A DNA stretch of 13,102 nucleotides from Clostridiales bacterium UBA7103 (GTDB lineage: Bacteria; Bacillota; Clostridia; Oscillospirales; Oscillospiraceae): contig DKYJ01000047.1 in NCBI GenBank assembly GCA_002493305.1, positions 1-13,102 on the forward strand. The letters run 5' to 3'. Of this stretch, positions 11,834-13,102 are shown piece by piece (the stretch's first letter is position 1; each line of letters starts with the position of its first letter). Under the pieces are notes generated by a model. The model saw only the letters and a program-made list of their open reading frames with translations, had not been told where the DNA came from and searched no databases. A program made the translations under genes and the position numbers.

Positions 11834-13102
11834 ATGGACGAAAAGTATAGCGCCCTATTTACACCCTGGAAGGTCGGCAATGTGGAAATCAAGAACCGCA
11901 TTGTTCAGTGCTCCATGGGCGGCACCTCCCTGTTCGGCTGGCTCGAGCCCAACCATTTTGATAGAGAGGCTGCGTATTTCCTGCTCAACCGCGCACAGGA
12001 CGGCGTCGGCCTGATCCTGCCCGGTATGCAGTGTGTCCGCGACCAGCTGGGTATGCCCGGCAGAAAGTGGCTCTACCAGAACGACAAGATGTTCAAAGAG
12101 CTCAAAAAGTACATGGTCGAATTCCATAAGACCGGTGCAAAGCTGTTCATTCAGCTCGCTGCCGGTATGGGCCGCTCCATGGCCATCAATGGCTGGATGG
12201 TCAAGCTCGCCAAGAACGATTTCCTCAACAAGCTGGCCAGCCCCATCGTTGATGTTCAGTACTGCTGCGCCTCCGCTTCTGAGACTCCCAACCGCTGGGC
12301 CGAGGATGTTATCTCCCGTCCCCTCACCGTTAAGGAGATCAAGGAAATGGTCGATGGCTTCGGCAAGACCGCGAAGCGCCTGAGAGAAGCCGGTGTTGAC
12401 GGTGTTGAGATTCACGCCGTTCACGAGGGCTATCTGCTCGACCAGTTCACCATGAAGAACTGGAACTACCGTACCGACCAGTACGGCGGCTCCTTTGAGA
12501 ACCGTTTCCGCTTCCCCGTTGAGATAGTTCAGGCTATCAAGCGCGAAGCCGGTGCAGACTTCCCCGTCTCCCTGCGTTACTCCGTCGTCTCCAAGACCAA
12601 GGCCTGGGGCAAGGGCGCCATGCCTTATGAGACGGACTTTGAGGAGTGGGGCCGCGACATGGAAGAGTCCGAGCGCGCCATCAAGTACCTTGGCGACGCC
12701 GGTTACGATATGTTCAACTGCGACAACGGTACCTACGACGCCTGGTACTGGGCACATCCGCCACAGTACATGCCCGACAACTGCAACCTGGAATATGTTG
12801 AGCACATCAAGAAGTTCACCGACAAGCCCGTGGTCTGCGCAGGCCGTATGGATCCTGTCAAGGCCGCTGAGGAGATCGCCGCCGGTCGTCTCGACGCCGT
12901 GGCTATCGCCCGTCAGAACCTTGTTGACCATGACTGGATCCACAAGATCCAGGAGGGCCGTCAGGACGAGATCAAGCCCTGCATCCGCTGCCACAACGGC
13001 TGCTTCAACTTTGCAAAGTTCAAGGGAACCTCCAACCTCCAGAAGCTGGATGACTCCCTGCATCTTGCACGCTGCGCTCTGAACCCCACCACCATGCAGC
13101 AC
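11834..13102 (+). CDS. Old Yellow Enzyme/enoate reductase-like flavoprotein (3' end missing)
   Basis: The first 423 residues of an FMN-dependent oxidoreductase of the NADH:flavin oxidoreductase type, like 2-enoate reductase/FldZ, BaiCD and 2,4-dienoyl-CoA reductase. These reduce C=C bonds next to carbonyl groups in fermentation or bile-acid and aromatic-acid metabolism. The barrel begins YSALFTPWKVGNVEIKNRIV; MGGTSLFGW (28-36) and FIQLAAGMGRS (105-115) follow; EIHAVHEGYLLDQF (192-205) gives the active-site His194/His197; NYRTDQYGGSFENR (211-224) is a family signature; CAGRM and AIARQNL (358-363) close the FMN site. Cys383, Cys386, Cys390 and Cys414 should bind the [4Fe-4S] cluster; the last gap is 23 residues, longer than usual. 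Full relatives have about 640-670 residues, adding an FAD/NADH domain. ATG has AAGGAAG upstream. Frequent CGT, GGT and CTC codons suggest strong expression. Confidence 0.92.
   Translation, partial: MDEKYSALFTPWKVGNVEIKNRIVQCSMGGTSLFGWLEPNHFDREAAYFLLNRAQDGVGLILPGMQCVRDQLGMPGRKWLYQNDKMFKELKKYMVEFHKTGAKLFIQLAAGMGRSMAINGWMVKLAKNDFLNKLASPIVDVQYCCASASETPNRWAEDVISRPLTVKEIKEMVDGFGKTAKRLREAGVDGVEIHAVHEGYLLDQFTMKNWNYRTDQYGGSFENRFRFPVEIVQAIKREAGADFPVSLRYSVVSKTKAWGKGAMPYETDFEEWGRDMEESERAIKYLGDAGYDMFNCDNGTYDAWYWAHPPQYMPDNCNLEYVEHIKKFTDKPVVCAGRMDPVKAAEEIAAGRLDAVAIARQNLVDHDWIHKIQEGRQDEIKPCIRCHNGCFNFAKFKGTSNLQKLDDSLHLARCALNPTTMQH

Noticed and set aside
11855..13102. 415-residue minus-strand open frame at the window end
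   Set aside because: It lies opposite the enoate-reductase-like gene, whose motifs are unmistakable, so the minus frame is a shadow.

Overview
The window (about 13.1 kb, GC-rich, roughly 55-60% by eye) looks like chromosomal DNA of a spore-forming, anaerobic gut member of the Clostridia, most likely Oscillospiraceae (Clostridium cluster IV). The grounds are two sporulation loci (spoIID, dpaAB), clostridial-type thymidylate synthase and dihydrofolate reductase, an enoate-reductase-like flavoenzyme, GGAGG ribosome-binding sites, AT-rich sigma-A promoters, and intergenic palindromes of the kind common in that family. The genus is inference.

Layout. 1-240: contig-end poly-G, a palindromic intergenic repeat and a terminator. 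241-2537 (minus): a YkvI-like membrane transporter followed by a ketopantoate-reductase-family enzyme, probably one transcript, with a terminator or attenuator hairpin upstream of the transporter. 2842-3753 (minus): an unrecognised eight-helix membrane protein with its own sigma-A promoter. 3965-5038 (plus): SpoIID, the forespore-engulfment lytic transglycosylase. 5228-6552 (minus): thyA-folA, a coupled thymidylate/folate pair sharing a terminator with the convergent spoIID. 6646-8088 (plus): dpaA-dpaB, both subunits of dipicolinate synthase. 8303-10401 (plus): a MocR-type regulator that lacks the end of its aminotransferase domain, overlapping by 4 bases a threonine-aldolase-like PLP enzyme. 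10445-10517: a tandem array of small hairpins at a 20-base period. 10573-11496 (minus): a nitrilase. 11834 to the window end (plus): an incomplete Old Yellow Enzyme/enoate-reductase-like flavoprotein, divergent from the nitrilase and preceded by a GC-rich, foldable leader.

How the genes fit together. SpoIID and DpaAB act at different sporulation stages (engulfment; dipicolinate for the spore core). ThyA makes dTMP and dihydrofolate, which FolA reduces back to tetrahydrofolate. The regulator-aldolase pair forms a self-contained unit with a strong promoter and a likely operator. The nitrilase and flavoenzyme share a regulatory region with two sigma-A promoters back to back.

I see no phage, insertion sequence, CRISPR array, tRNA, rRNA or defence system. 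No clearly new multi-gene system is visible. The best leads are the truncated regulator and its operator, the flavoenzyme leader, the transporter leader, and the periodic hairpin array.
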